From Sambucus nigra (Eukaryota > Streptophyta > Magnoliopsida > Dipsacales > Adoxaceae), in contig OX422211.1 of assembly GCA_949130495.1 (NCBI GenBank), forward strand, positions 446,284,219 to 446,348,218: 64,000 nucleotides of DNA, in the 5' to 3' direction. Of the stretch, positions 1 to 11,045 are shown one piece after another (within the stretch, counting starts at the first letter, position 1; the number at the start of each line of letters is the position of its first letter). A program made the translations under genes and the position numbers. The notes under the pieces are model-generated. The model saw only the letters and a list, made by a program, of their open reading frames with translations. It was not told where the DNA came from and did not search any database.

Positions 1-1150
1 ATTCGGGGTATAAAATGTATACTTTTGGGTGCATACCACATGGATCATGGCCATAAGACTGAAAATTGCAAAGCCTTAAAATCCCATCTTGAGTAACTGG
101 CCCAGTTCGGGCATCTCAACGAGGTCGTCGAGAAAAAGGAAGTTCAAGCACCGCCCCTGCACAACCAGAGACCAGACAACGTACTAGATGAGGATTTGGT
201 CCATGAGTTTGAAGTAATCTATGGGGCATCGAACCCATGTTAGATAAAGGTAAACTCCCTCAAGGTGGAAGTGAAGAAGATCATAGCAGTAATAGAAAAA
301 TTTCAGATCAATTCGGCCATTCCCATTGGGGGAAACTTCAGAGACCATAGGATATTGATTATTTCTAGCATATAGTATTTACCGATGCTGATTTCAATAG
401 AGTGAGGACTTCCTATCTTGATTCCATAGTAATTACTCCCATATTTACCAATTAGGACGTGGATAAGCTACCAGTGGATCAAAAGAGTTCCTCAGAGGTG
501 ATGTACCCCAAGATGTTTAACAAACTGAATCTGGGGGTAAAAGACTAGCAAGAAGCAACAGTGCCTTTGGTTGGATTTCCAGGAAGGATAACCCTACCCA
601 TGGGAATGTTATTCTCCCAATTCAAGCATGAGGGATCTTTAAACTCATTTAGTTCCTCATAGTAGACATAAATCACTTATAGTGCTATAATTAGTAGGGG
701 TGGATTATGTAATGTGGGAAGTGCCTTCTGTCTATCACTAGAAGATAAAGTGAGTCACCAAGAAGGGAATAATGGAGATTAAGGGGAACTAGGATTTATC
801 TCGGCAGTGCTTCATAACTACCATTCGACCAAAACATGAAAAAGAGAAAAAGAAAATTATGGAACAAGGAGAGGGCTCTGTACCCTCTAAGTAGTAACTA
901 AAGTATGGGTGACATGGTGTTGAAGAAACTAGGCCCCTTCCGATTGGGTCATGGAGCCTTTTCAAGAGGTGATCTTTGAGAGAAATCAATTTGAGAATAA
1001 ATTCTGAATTGGCAGCACTTTTACCGAAGAAGAGAATGAATAATGGGGTTCCTTCCTCAAAAGAAATCATGATGTTTTCTCCTAGAACCCGTATAATATG
1101 CCAGGTATTGACTCGAATATTATGTTGCACAGGCTTCATGTGGACCCCTT
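1..1150 (+). pseudogene. Tat1 gag zinc-knuckle end and degenerate protease region
   Basis: From about nt 32 the frame reads a Tat-type gag knuckle, with a H-x3-H-G-H-x-T-E-N-C core, then L-K-S-H-L-E, one stop, and LAQFGHLNEVVEKKEV. The same block in Tat2 reads CEFHKDHVHMTKNC, then LIRRGKLTKYV. A piece resembling the gag/protease linker (EFEVIYGAS) follows near 210-235. From 240 to 1150 I recognise only scattered protease-like words; no D-[ST]-G active site survives. Gag would package element RNA and the protease would cut the Gag-Pol precursor, but neither can be made from this copy. Confidence 0.6.
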
Positions 1151-1910
1151 ACATTCGCCAGTGACCCAAAAGGCGTGAAGAACGACCCTTGAGAAAGTGA
1201 GGTCAGTAGAGGAGGAAGTGGAAAAACTTCTAGAGGCAGAGTCCATCAACGAAGTTCAATTCCCCAAATGGTTATCAAATCCTTTGGTCGTGAACAAGAG
1301 CAATGGAAAGTAGAGAGTGTATATAGAATTCACGGATCTAAACAAGGCATGCCCAAAGGATAATTTTCATTTGCCCAAGATAGACTAGTTAGTTGATGCG
1401 ATCGCCAACCACCAAGGGATGAGATTCCTCGATGCCTATTTAGGGTACCACTAGATTCCACTGTTTGTCCCCAACAACTAAGAGAAAACTTCTTTCATCA
1501 CTACGTTAGTATTGTACTACTATAGGTGATATCATTGGAATTAAAGAACCATAAGGAAACCTACCAAAGACTTGTGACTAAAACGTTAAACTAATAGTTG
1601 GGATAACAATGGAGGTCCATATAGCTTACATGATTATGAAGACAAAAAAGAAGGAGGATCACCTTGTAGACCTAGTGAGAAGTTTCAAAGTCCTTCTCAC
1701 TACCGAATGAGGTTGAATGCAACCAAGTGCTCTTTTAGGGTACAATCGGGGAATTTCCTCATATACATAGTCAGTCAAATGGGGATTAAGTTAAACCTCG
1801 TCTAGATCAAAGCAATAAGAAAGGTGCGACCTCCAAGCACGATGTGTGAGGTGCAGAAGTTGGCTGGCATCCTCGCCGCACTTAATAAATTCATATCGAG
1901 ATCTTCATAG
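1151..1910 (+). pseudogene. Tat1 reverse transcriptase, broken
   Basis: The frame contains FPKWLSNPLVVNKSNGK, a stop, then EFTDLNKACPKD at about 1327-1362. These match KKNNKWRMCVDFTDLNKACPKD in the Tat2 copy and are diagnostic of Ty3/gypsy reverse transcriptase. Further blocks are FLDAYLGYH near 1425 and NATKCSF near 1720. The catalytic Y-V-D-D box is lost: the equivalent stretch near 1612-1640 reads EVHIAYMIMK. At least six stops interrupt the domain. The enzyme would copy element RNA into DNA; this copy cannot. Confidence 0.8.
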
Positions 1911-1999
1911 AATTATTGACCTTTCTTTCCAATATTAATGAAAGAAAGGAATGAGATATGGAACAATGAATGTAGCCAAACACTTAAAGAAGAAGTGTT

Positions 2000-2400
2000 T
2001 GATCCGATCGAAGAAGTGTTTGAGCCGACCTCCACCATTAATAATCCCTGATGAGGACGAACCCTTGTACTTGTACTTTGTAGTGTCCAGACACACGTTT
2101 AACTCGACTTTGGTTTGTGAGAAGTACGGGGGTCAGTCTCCCATATATTGTATGAAAAAAAACTTACTCGACGCCGAGAAAAGATACCTCTAGATGGAAA
2201 ATCTTACATGCGCGCTGGTGATCTCATAACTTAAAATATTATTTTGAGGTGCAAATGATCATTTTTCTGACCTCTTTCCCACTAAAAGTAGTGCTTCAAA
2301 AGGACTAACCTGTCTTAACAAATGTTTAGTTTCATCCAATTTCATCTAGGACATCAATTGAGGGTCATGTCCTAGCTGACTTCCTCATTGAATTCTCCAA
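2000..2400 (+). pseudogene. Tat1 RNase H (first domain), broken
   Basis: Residues resembling EDEPLYLYFVVSRHTFNSTLV and QSPIYCMKKNLLDAEKRYL occur at about 2050-2190. They match the Ty3/gypsy RNase H block that in Tat2 reads GEKLYLYLAVSENAVSSALI and then PIYYTSKAFRGAEIRYPKLE. The domain follows the reverse transcriptase directly, as in family members. Stops after 2190 end it. In an intact element it degrades the RNA strand of the RNA-DNA hybrid. Confidence 0.65.
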
Positions 2401-2870
2401 TGACCAAGCACTAGTGGAGGTCAATAACAAAATGAAGAGAATATTCGATAACCGATTAAAGAACGGGACGTTTAGACCATTTACATCTATGGAGCCTTCA
2501 ATTCTTAGGGCAGAAGTGGTGATGAAACTAGTATCCCCGGAGAAAACTATTATCGAGCATGCAATTTTCTTTGGATTTGAAGCCTCCAATATCAAGGATG
2601 AATATATAACATTGATCGGTGGTTTGAAGAAAGCATTATCATTAGGCGCTCATCACCTTGACGTTTTTTGTGACTCAAGGATGGTGTCAAATTATATATC
2701 AGTAGACTACAATGCTAAGGATGAGTGCATGGATGTGTACCTTGAAGAGGCCTAGTATCTGGTTGCTCAATTGAAGAACGTACAAGTACAATAGTTCCTA
2801 AGAAGGAACTACAAACATGTGGGATCCTTAGCCATGCTCACTTTTGCTCTAAAAGGAGATCTTAAATGAA
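2401..2870 (+). pseudogene. Tat1 second (archaeal-type) RNase H remnant
   Basis: An open stretch at 2414-2755 of 113 codons contains FGFEASNIKDEYITLIGGL, then HHLDVFCDSRMVSNYI. These align with the Tat2 domain that reads FKASNNEAEYEAMIAGL and then VFSDSQLIVNQI. The acidic E and second D positions are kept. The first catalytic D (in YVDGSS of Tat2) is not visible here. A second, plant-type RNase H between reverse transcriptase and integrase is an established marker of the Tat/Ogre group. Confidence 0.7.
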
Positions 2871-3059
2871 CAATTCAAGTAGAGTAACTTGATCAACCCA
2901 GCATTAATAAGGGGAAGTCGGTTGAGAAGGTTATGACCATCGACATATCCCTAAGTTGGATGAATCTGATAGTTAATTCTTTGAAAGAGTTTGCCTTTCC
3001 TAACGATAAGAAAGAAGCTTATAAGATCTGGGTAAAATCTACTCAGTTTTATTTGTTAT

Positions 3060-4140
3060 CGGATAATAAGATTTTTTGGTGCTCTTTTCCATTACCATAC
3101 TTGTAATGTGTTCACCTAGACGACGTTGACCAAACCCCCTATGATATGCATGAGGGGCTATGTGGAAGCCGCATAGGGAAAAAAATACTGGTATTAAGGG
3201 TTATGAAAGAGGGATATTGGTGGTCGTATATGCAGCAAGACACACACGGTTATGTACAAAAGTATAAGAATCGCCTTTAGTGCATCATCCCACCAATGAC
3301 CTTAAATATCTCACAAGTCCTTGGCTTTTTTCAAATTGGGGACTGGATATAATTAGTCCCCTACCACTTACAGCTGGCTATGTGAAGTTTCTTTTAGTTG
3401 ATTATTTATTTAAGTGGGCTGAAGGAGAACCACTGTGAAACACACGAGAAGTTAACATGACCAATTTCATCTCGAGGAACATCATAACTCATTTTGGTTT
3501 TCCTCATATTATCATAACAAACAATAAAATTTTATTTAATAGTATCCTCTTCCAAAGTTTCTATGATGAGCATAAAATTAGGCACCATTACAGTTTAGTG
3601 GCCTACTCCTAGAGCAGTGGACAAGCAAAAATGTCCAAAAAAAATAGTCATCTACGGGATAAAAAAGAGGCTAGAAAAACTGAAGGGCGAATGAGTCGAC
3701 CAAATCCCCCACATTTTTTAGGCATATCGAACTACGCCTAGGAAATCAACGAGGGAAACACCATTTGCCTTAGTTTAAGGGATGGAATCTATCATTCCAC
3801 TAGAAATAGGCCTGCCGACTATGAAGTCCTCCCTGGTCGACCAAGATCTTAATGGCAAAGTGATCAGAGCAGAGCTTGACGTAGCTGATGAAAAGAAAGA
3901 ATTAACCCTTATAAATCTTGCCTCCAATCAACATCACTTGGTCAAGTAATACAATAAAGGAGTCAAGGCTAGGAGCTTCAAAGTCAGGGACTAGGTGTGA
4001 AGGAAAATAGTGGGCAATGCAAGGAAGCCATTATTTCGTCCTAATTGGAAAGGTCCATTCAAATTTACTAGAGACAACTTGAAAGGAGCCTACCACTTGG
4101 TTAGGAAGTTTCCCAAGCATGGTCATAGCCAACCTTAAGA
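3060..4140 (+). pseudogene. Tat1 integrase, broken
   Basis: The zinc-binding region is visible at about 3139-3290: MHEGLCGSRIGKKILVLRV, then VMKEGYWWSYMQQD and YVQKYKNR. The catalytic core follows, with LTAGYVKFLLVDYLFKW near 3365-3420. The second catalytic aspartate region reads ITNNKILF, so D has become N. The downstream E region (QSNGQTE in Tat2) has a stop. A tail with RKSTRETPFALV and MESIIPLEIGLPTMKS follows at about 3735-3830. The C-terminal part runs to about 4140. It is a clear but dead Ty3/gypsy integrase. Confidence 0.75.
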
Positions 4141-4971
4141 AGTTTTACTTTTGAATTGGAATTTATTTCAGTTTTAAATTATTTTTCAAATACACTTTTA
4201 GATTTTTCGCACATATTTTGTTATTTCAAAATTTATCTCTTCGCATTGTTCAAAGTGGCAGGCAATGAGTATTTAATAAAGAAAATCGACTAGTAAAATG
4301 GATTTTGTTTGGCATATTCTCTATCACTATGATGTTTTTCTTCTTTTAAATATCTTCTCCAAGACTGATTGGCTGGTCGGACAAAGACCACCTTTTCGTC
4401 CCCGAGAAGGGACATTTTTATTTTAAATGTCTTCGCTTAAGACTGATTAACTGGTTAACAAAATATCATCGCTGATTGAAAGGACTATATATAGACTGAT
4501 TTCCAAAATGTTTTGATAATTAACAAAACATGAAACAATTTCTCACAACCGGTGAAAGGCCTACCGAGGAATCCTAGGAACCCATGATCGAGCAGGTAAA
4601 AAAAATCCTAGATAGGAGACGACGCCACAAACTTGTTCATTTTTTATTTTTTGGCTCTAGGCTTAAGTTTTGAAACCAACTCTCATACGATCTCCCGGTG
4701 GTTCATTCATCTGATCGTAAACTAGTGCCACTTTTGATTCTTTAATATTTTATTCAATAATCACTCCAGATTATTTCATTTCCATGTAAAGATCATTTCC
4801 TTCACGAGTACGTTCACCTACTCCGCCAAGACGACATGACCTAAAAGGTAAGACCAAGGACCATACAACGCAAAGGAAAGAAAAATGTGAATTTTTTTAA
4901 TAATAATTAAAGTTATTGTAAGGAAATTAAAAAACTAAATAATTTACAATAAATAGGTAAATCTAGTTAGA
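4141..4971. other. Tat1 spacer between convergent pol and antisense gene
   Basis: About 830 bp without coding potential, lying between the 3' ends of two convergent genes. It contains short words such as GGCTGGTCGGACAAAG that recall the GACCAAC-rich spacer of Tat2 at 47300-47620, but I see no clear tandem array. Nothing else is recognised. Confidence 0.4.
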
Positions 4972-6114
4972 TCAGTTGTGTGATAGGAGCGATTCATCCT
5001 CTAAAGGTCCAATTACAACTGGCAGAACATCCAATGCAGAAGGCCTAACAGTCTCATCCAAGTTCTTAATTCTTGATGTCGCCCCAGGGTTCACCTTGCT
5101 GACCAAGTGCGAAGATCCGTAAAGCCCATCATCACCATCAAGCTCATAGTCGCCCATGTACTTCCTTATCAAGTTGATAGGGATGGAATCTATTGGGATT
5201 TAAGATGCATCAAGATGATAAGGAGGATTTTGATAATCGGGGCAACCGAATCATACCAGTACCATAATTTTGAATCCTTTCAACACCTTTAAAATTGCCA
5301 AGGCATTGAGCCAACCATTTGTCTAGGAAATATTTTAATCATCACTCAAGTAAGCATCCAAGCCGAGAAGATCCTCATAGTATCTATCTATCCAAAGTTA
5401 GTGAGGTTACTTATGGAATTAAAATCCGAGGCGATCAAGTTTCTTGGACATGTTCTTTATAGCCGCCTCTCCATTGTGCAAAGACTTCTTTGTATTCTCC
5501 AACTCCTTCCCCAACTGATAACTCTTTTTTTAGAGGAATACAAACCTTCGATGGTCACATCCTTGTCATGCAAGGATTATTGGGCCTCCTCTAGCTTTTC
5601 TCTAATCTGGTTATTCTCTTGTTCATGGAAGGAAGATCCTTCTATAAATTTCTTATTCGGTAAAGACTTATTGGCTCTTCGACGCTCAACACCATTTATA
5701 TCATTATTTTCCTTCTCAAGGAGAGCAGTGACCTCCCATGCTCCTTGGAGATCGGCTTATCGGATGAAAGTTTTCTTTGCATACGAAGACTCAACTTGTC
5801 CAGTTTTTGGTCAAATCCACTTTTTCAAGTTAGCTCGGTCAAATCCTTATCAAATTTAACCCTCGAATTGACTAAGCTTTACCATGATTGGCTTGGGTGG
5901 TACAAATTATCTTATGATAGACATCATCATTTGTCACATCTTAATGGAAAAGTTAACGCAGATCAAAATAGACCTCTCTTGATTACAAGGATGCATCAGA
6001 GCCCAATATCTAGTTAAGATCATTAATGTCATCATAATTGGCAGCAAAAAACCTTCCACACATTTCTTCAAAGTTGTGTTGAGTAGCAATGAGCACTGGA
6101 AGTCTTACATCAAA
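4972..6114 (-). pseudogene. Tat1 antisense gene exon 4 (conserved C-terminal block)
   Basis: The acceptor CTTTTTTAG ends at 6115. The exon starts FDVRLPVLIATQ, equivalent to FLARMDMLFAND in Tat2, and shares ILGSDAS (ILGRDAS in Tat2). Near the end it reads NGWLNALAILK, PPYHLDAS and IPINLIRKYMGDYEL. In Tat2 these are QGWLNALGVLK, PPYNLDMEW and IPRSLIAKYLGDYNL. The middle part, 5300-6000, is heavily broken. The stop codon is at 4972-4974. Confidence 0.7.
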
Positions 6115-6323
6115 CTAAAAAAGACAAGGATGAGTGGTCAATCATTTGAGCTTGTCTAAAGAGAAAGTACACTGATTATCAAAGATAAATGAATAAATAA
6201 AGTTAAAATAAACCTTGAATTTCATTGAAAGATAGTCAATGGGGGAAACCCCTACATCACAGATTAAAAGGAAATAAGTAAAATATTTCCTAAACTCTAA
6301 AGTGCTTTATGTCCTTCCATTAC

Positions 6324-7098
6324 CTTCTCAGTAACTTGAATAAAGGCTATATCCTCAAATTGGGTGGCCCCTTCCCTTAGCCTTCTCAACATCTCAGACT
6401 GCCCTCAGGTTTTCTTTCGCCTTCTCAGCATCTTAATAAGGGTCGACTTGGTTAAGGACTTTGGAGGCCCTGTGGCTATCCTTAGCCTTCTCAACGTCCT
6501 AGTGAGCTCTGACTTAGGCCAATTCAATGCTAGCATTGGTAGACTTAAGACCAGTAGACTTCTCACTGAGTAGTCCCTCGTCATTATTATTATCATCTTC
6601 CTCGTCAATTGGAGGAGGGGAACTCAATTTATGCTCTAGGAACATCTCGGAGTCCTCAATAACACTGACTTGGTAAGGGAATCATCCCAACTACTCTTGA
6701 AGAATACGTTTCTCAGGTATCTAATCAGATCTTGGAATATGACAAAGGCCTTGTCGTATCAACGATTATAGGCATCAAATTTTGACTGTGTAACTCCAGC
6801 AAGGGCCTTCTTCCCCTTGTCCTTCTCCTCATCAACCTTGGCCTTGGCATTCTTGGCCTCAATCATGGCCTCCTCAAAATCCTCCTTGTCTTTCTGTACA
6901 GTATTAACCAAGTTGGAGGAATTATCAACATTGTTCTAGAGGTTGGCCTTCTCAACCTATAAGATCTTGACCTTATAGTCAAACTACCTGACCAGTTGTC
7001 AGAGCTTTGTTCATCTCACCAAAGACCACCACCACATCCTGAGAAGACTTCTTCAATGCATCATTTCTCTCTATTAACTGCTCGTAGTCGACTAGGAG
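6324..7098 (-). pseudogene. Tat1 antisense gene exon 3 (coiled coil and acidic tail)
   Basis: The acceptor is a pyrimidine run ending TGTAG at 7103-7099. The exon begins LLVDYEQLIERNDALKKSS, matching LVSYLNTIVKKDEAIKTSS in Tat2. A charged coiled-coil stretch follows (DFEEAMIEAKNAKAKVDEEK), then an acidic segment PPPIDEEDDNNNDE near 6570-6620. A run of short D-x-E-K-A-K repeats covers about 6370-6530. The donor after VTEK is at 6323-6322. Confidence 0.65.
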
Positions 7099-7538
7099 CT
7101 ACAGATGAGAAGAGTAAAGGTAGTAAGTTAAAAAAATATTGAATACGGTAAAAAATACATATGGAGATACAACTTATAAGGGAAAGGCCGTGGTCAATGC
7201 GTTCCACTAATCGATTATTGGTTAAGGCAGTGAAAGCTTCACTATCAATAGGAAAGATCATCGACCGGATCAAACCTCATACCAAGTCGGGGCGAGCAAC
7301 AACAAAATGGGAAGTGGCCTTGTCATTATCTATAGTATTGTTCCCTATAACAACGAGTGGGGGAGGATGGGCATGATCCTTTTTCATATTCTTGGAGGGG
7401 GCTTCATATCCTTAGTGGGGGAATCCCTAGTGTGCAAGGGGTTAGTAGCACCCCCTACTTCACTTTTCTTTCTTAGTGGTCGAGCAAGTTCTTTATCCTT
7501 TCTCGTTAGGAGAGTTGGAGAAGACTTTGGGCAGAGGG

Positions 7539-8850
7539 TATTAGTGGCAATTTTCGACATGACATGAAAACACGACACAACCCAACATAAAAATTGGCAC
7601 AAAATTAACACGTCTTATCATGTTCGGGCCAATTTGTTCGGCCCATAGTGGGTCCTGTCTTGTTCGTGTTAGAAATTTGAATCGAAAATAGCTTGTTTTA
7701 GCCAAATTGCAACACGATAAGGAGACCAAATAGAGCTCAAATAAACCCAATTATGGCCTAATTCGCACCCAATTAGCACTATTTAAAAAATATCCCAGCA
7801 ACTCCAATTACTTAAAAAAAATTAAAAGCATAGTAATAGACATAATATAAAAGCAAAGTTAATAAAAACTAAGAACATATTTCCATTCATCTTTTCTCTT
7901 TCCCTCTAAGCGGCACCTCCTCATTCTTCTCTCTTCTTTTACTGACTAGATTCTCGGTGTCTTCTTCCTCCTGTGATGGTTTCTTCTCGTTTTAGCACCA
8001 CAAAGGAGTTTATCTTCATCACATTTGATACGTGTATTTGGGTTTGCATGTTTTTTATCTTCTAATTTGGTAGGTTTCTCTTGATCCATGGTTGAAGCTT
8101 GTTCTTCTTTCCTAATAGGTTAGTTTGGTTACAAAAAAAATGATTCATGGTTAAAGCTTGTTCTATCCTGTTTTGTGTGTTCCTAATGTTTTAAACATGT
8201 TATAGTTGTAGTATTGTGTTTCTGGTTTTAATGATTTTGTGGAGTGTAGATGAGCTCATGTGTGGTTGTTCAGTGGAAATGAAATTCTCTAGTAAATGAT
8301 TTTGTGGAGTGTGGTTGTTCGGCATAGATTTTTTTTAGTAAATGATTTTTACTATACCTGCCAGTTAGATCTTTTGGTAAATGATAAATGAATTTTTTTT
8401 AGTAAATGAACTTTTTCTATAGTTGTTAGTTAGATCTCTTAGTAAATGATGCAAATGAATTTTTTTTAACAAATGAATTGGCATGTATATAAATAATGTT
8501 AGTAAATGAGTTTTTTTCATAAATAAATTGTTAGTTAGATCTGTTAGTAAATAATGTACATGAATTGTTATGTATACAATTTTTTTTTTGTTTTTTACAT
8601 TTTTCAGTCACGTTGTATTAATAAAAATAAACAGTATTTGATAGTTTATCATGTTGATCCATGTCAATCGTGCCTAATTGGCACGAATTTGTTTATGGTG
8701 CTATTCATGGAGGGTCTTTTTATTAATGAGTCGTGTTCGTTTAGCAATAAAAATGATATCGTGTCGTTTCATGTTTATGCTTAATAAAATAAAGTTATGT
8801 CGTGTCGGGCCAGGCCCAACATGACCCATTATTCCTAATTGGCACCCCTA
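7539..8850. mobile_element. Non-autonomous hAT-type DNA transposon inside the Tat1 antisense gene
   Basis: Imperfect terminal inverted repeats are present: TATTAGTGGCAATT at 7539 and, inverted from 8850, TAGGGGTGCCAATT (about 10 of 14 match). The flanking 8-bp duplications are GCAGAGGG (7531-7538) and GCTGAGGG (8851-8858), 7 of 8 identical. GACACGACAC-type subterminal words near both ends (CGACATGACATG at 7555, GTCGTGTCGGGCC at 8798) are typical of a widespread plant hAT MITE family. At 1.3 kb it encodes no transposase that I can see. The antisense gene reads on outside it, so it is a later insertion. Confidence 0.75.
8275..8570. repeat. Imperfect AT-rich minisatellite inside the hAT element
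   Basis: The phrase AGTAAATGA followed by a T-run recurs about seven times with variable spacing (for example near 8337, 8399, 8439, 8502), mixed with repeated GTTAGTTAGATCT. No coding sense is seen. Confidence 0.5.
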
Positions 8851-9297
8851 GCTGAGGGTGGCAACAATCGAGTTCACACCTTTCTCTTAGGGGTCACAGT
8901 GACATGATAAAGTTTTGTAGTTGGGACGGATGAGACATCTAAAGACTCAAAGGAGGAAGACGTTCCCTCCTCATTTGATTCCTCCTCATTTGAAACCTCA
9001 CAGGCAAAGGCCTCAGGGTCGTAAGTCGATTAGGATAATCGAAGTCTATTCAATAGGCTTAAGGACAAAGGAGGTGATCGAGCACTTATAGGCAAGAAAA
9101 AAGGCAGTCGACATGGGATGGTCATTAGTTCCAATCTTCTGCTGAAGCAACCAAACTTTTCGAAGATAAGAGAATTTATGTCTTATTTGCGAGGAGCTTC
9201 TCCTTCTTCTTGCTGTTAATTGCCAAATAAAGAAAAAGTATTCAAAATCAATGAACTGAAAAGGAAAATCAAAGAAAAGAAGTAATTTTAACCTAAC

Positions 9298-9800
9298 TTA
9301 TTCCTTTCCTCTCTTAAGGGCACTTTTTCCCTTCATACTCTATGCCCCCAGGAAGGAGGCGGGGTTATTGCCAAGTCTTCAAAATAACACTATGGTCTGT
9401 TGGAACGAGGTAGGTTCATCACCAAGGCCTGATTGGTTGCCCTCGTACTCAAGTAGTAAATATTTTAGTGGGTCAATGTCCATTCGTAACAATACATTAT
9501 GTCATCAATACCAAGATTGGTCTCGTACAAGTCGTTAATATGATGAACCCCATTAAAGATCCTCCAAGTATTTAGAGCGACATGGGATGGGACCACTTTG
9601 AAGTATTGACAAAACTTAAAAAATAACTAATTTATGGGAAAGGTTACCCCACACTCAACTATGAATATTGAAGGTAGACAATGTCCATCAGAAAGCTTAT
9701 AGAGCTCATATGGTCCCTCAACTAGTTCTATTATGACCCATTGAGAAATATCTTCAAGTTTGAACTTTTATATTATATTTTCGTTAATAACATACATCAT
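9298..9800 (-). pseudogene. Tat1 antisense gene exon 1 (N-terminal 'gypsy type transposon' domain)
   Basis: The start at 9800 gives MMYV, equivalent to MVYV at 43352. Matching segments follow in the same order: SDGHCLPSIFIVECGVTF against AEGHWFPSLFIAECGFSF, FCQYFKVVPSHVALNTWRIF against FCHYFDVVPAKIAPNTWRIV, and GIDDIMYCYEW against GIPEIMYCYRW. A stop and at least one frameshift occur. The likely donor GT is at 9297-9296, and the intron runs to 9220, where the old acceptor CAG has become CAA. Confidence 0.72.
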
Positions 9801-10699
9801 TTTTGAAGAATTATGTCAAATCGGAGAAAAAACTAATGAAAGAGATGGAATTAGAGTGCTTATAGTGAAATTGATGTAATAAAAAGCCCTTTTTTCCAAA
9901 TGTACAGGTTTTAAAATGAAAGGGAAATAGAGGGAACGTTTGTTTTGTGGTGTGAAAAACTTTACAGTTCCCCAAAATAATTATTACACACGTATGATGG
10001 CTATCGAAGCGATGACTGAATTCCTTTAAAACTAAGTAAAGATGATGGATTTACAAAAAATGCCCTGGGGTGCTCAGCATATAAAAACTCTTTAGTTCTT
10101 GGGTCATTTACGAAATATCCCTCCAACCAATGTATAAAAACTCCGAACAGTTATTAGTCTCCGACCAGAGAAGGCATATTGTTATTCTTACGGAGTATTC
10201 TTACGGAGTATGAAGACTTGTCAATCATCAACCAAAAATCAGAGGCATAATGCGCAGCTACCTCAAAGATCCCTTGGACTTTGGGGGAATTGCGTGGTCA
10301 AGAATTTCACTAACACATGCTCAGCCACGTGCGCTTATGATTGATAAAGACCAGTCAACAAAGAGTTGTTAAAATATATCACTTGTAATGGCTGATCCTT
10401 ATCAAGGATAAGTCTGAACTCATAGAGATAACTATTAATGGGGCTTAGGACTCTCCCAAGTTGCGTTATAAATGTAAAACCACATCTTATAAATGGGACA
10501 TGCACCATTATTATGTTGATAAGTACTACAACTCTACCGACCTTAGTTTTTGAGTAATATAGAATGAACCTTAGTACCCCGTGGATGTAGGCACGGTGGT
10601 GAACCACATACATCTTTTGTCGTGTGTGTGATTTATTATTTTCTGCCATCATTATTCTTTTTTGTCTTGTGTGCATTGAATATAACTACATGTAAGAAA
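9801..10699. other. Junction region: probable Tat1 3' LTR remnant and chromovirus H LTR, borders unresolved
   Basis: No gene. Two TATA-like words, CATATAAAAAC (10078) and GTATAAAAACTCC (10131), suggest a + strand promoter as expected in a Tat1 3' LTR. A short direct repeat ATTCTTACGGAGT occurs at about 10185 and 10197. I could not find matching LTR termini. By 10710 the sequence aligns with the 3' part of a chromovirus LTR. Confidence 0.35.
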
Positions 10700-10875
10700 T
10701 TATCACCTATAATTATTATTATAGGTGGTTTATTTTACTGTATGATTTTTTTATCGTTGATGCTGAGAATGATATTATTTTTTATATGTCTCATATCTTT
10801 GGAGCTAATTCTTGGCCACCCGTTGCGTACGAAAATAAGGGTGTTACAATTACTATCAAAACATCCTAGGTTCTA
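10700..10875 (+). other. H 5' LTR 3' end and degenerate primer-binding site
   Basis: TAGGTGGTTTATTTTACTG, TTGATGCTGAGAATGA and a terminal GGGTGTTACA (ending 10848) align with the last ~130 bp of the A and B LTRs. The A and B LTRs read TAGGTGGTTAGTAAG, GTGATGCTAAG and GGGGTGTCACA. The following ACTATCAAAACATCC corresponds to the initiator-Met primer site TGGTATCAGAGCATC with several changes. The LTR start is not identified. Confidence 0.55.
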
Positions 10876-11045
10876 GTATCCTAGGTTTGTTGGGATTTTT
10901 GTTACATTTTGCATTGCGTTCTTTGATATTAAAGCCCTATTTTTAGGATTCGTTGTATTTTTCTTGATCGTTATCTCATATGAATTTCTTTATTTTCTTC
11001 CAAATGGCAAGCACCTGAGGTAAGAGATTTTGGACTACTATAGCC

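Larger units (their letters stand above)
7174..9219 (-). pseudogene. Tat1 antisense gene exon 2, split by a hAT element
   Basis: On -, the exon opens as TTAACAGCAAGAAG, matching TTGACAGTAAGAGG at the Tat2 exon 2 start. An acidic, serine-rich stretch (SNEEESNEEGTSSSFESLD) follows at about 8940-9005. After the hAT insertion the exon resumes near 7530 and runs to FTALTNNRLVERI near 7200. The donor of intron 2 lies near 7173, position approximate. Confidence 0.55.
4972..9800 (-). pseudogene. Tat1 antisense gene: decayed four-exon gene homologous to the Tat2 antisense gene
   Basis: Read on -, the sequence from 9800 to 4972 is colinear with the + strand gene 43352-47033 of Tat2. It has the N-terminal domain, an acidic serine-rich stretch, a coiled coil, and the C-terminal block ending near LIRKYMGDYEL. 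Three splice acceptors or donors fall at homologous places (9297/9220, 7099, 6323/6115). A hAT element (7539-8850) splits exon 2. Many stops and frameshifts show it is dead, yet the exon edges are still aligned. Antisense open frames downstream of pol are known in some Tat elements such as maize Grande. Function is unknown; no catalytic motif is seen. Confidence 0.7.
1..10330 (+). mobile_element. Tat1: decayed Tat-lineage Ty3/gypsy retrotransposon, 5' part outside the window
   Basis: The + strand carries, in order, a gag knuckle, protease region, reverse transcriptase, RNase H, a second (archaeal-type) RNase H and integrase. They are followed by a spacer and then a gene on the opposite strand. 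The RT - RNase H - second RNase H - integrase order is characteristic of the plant Tat/Ogre group. Every domain is broken by stops and frameshifts, so this is an old copy. The left end is cut by the window. The right end is uncertain: sequence after 9800 should hold the polypurine tract and 3' LTR, but I cannot fix the border with the chromovirus that follows. Confidence 0.75.

Noticed and set aside
5401..5859. 152-codon open frame on +
   Set aside because: It is the opposite strand of the Tat1 antisense exon 4, whose - strand pieces match Tat2.
10335..10676. 113-codon open frame on - with an overlapping + frame at 10622-10876
   Set aside because: The region aligns in part with a chromovirus LTR end. 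Composition and lack of homology suggest chance frames.
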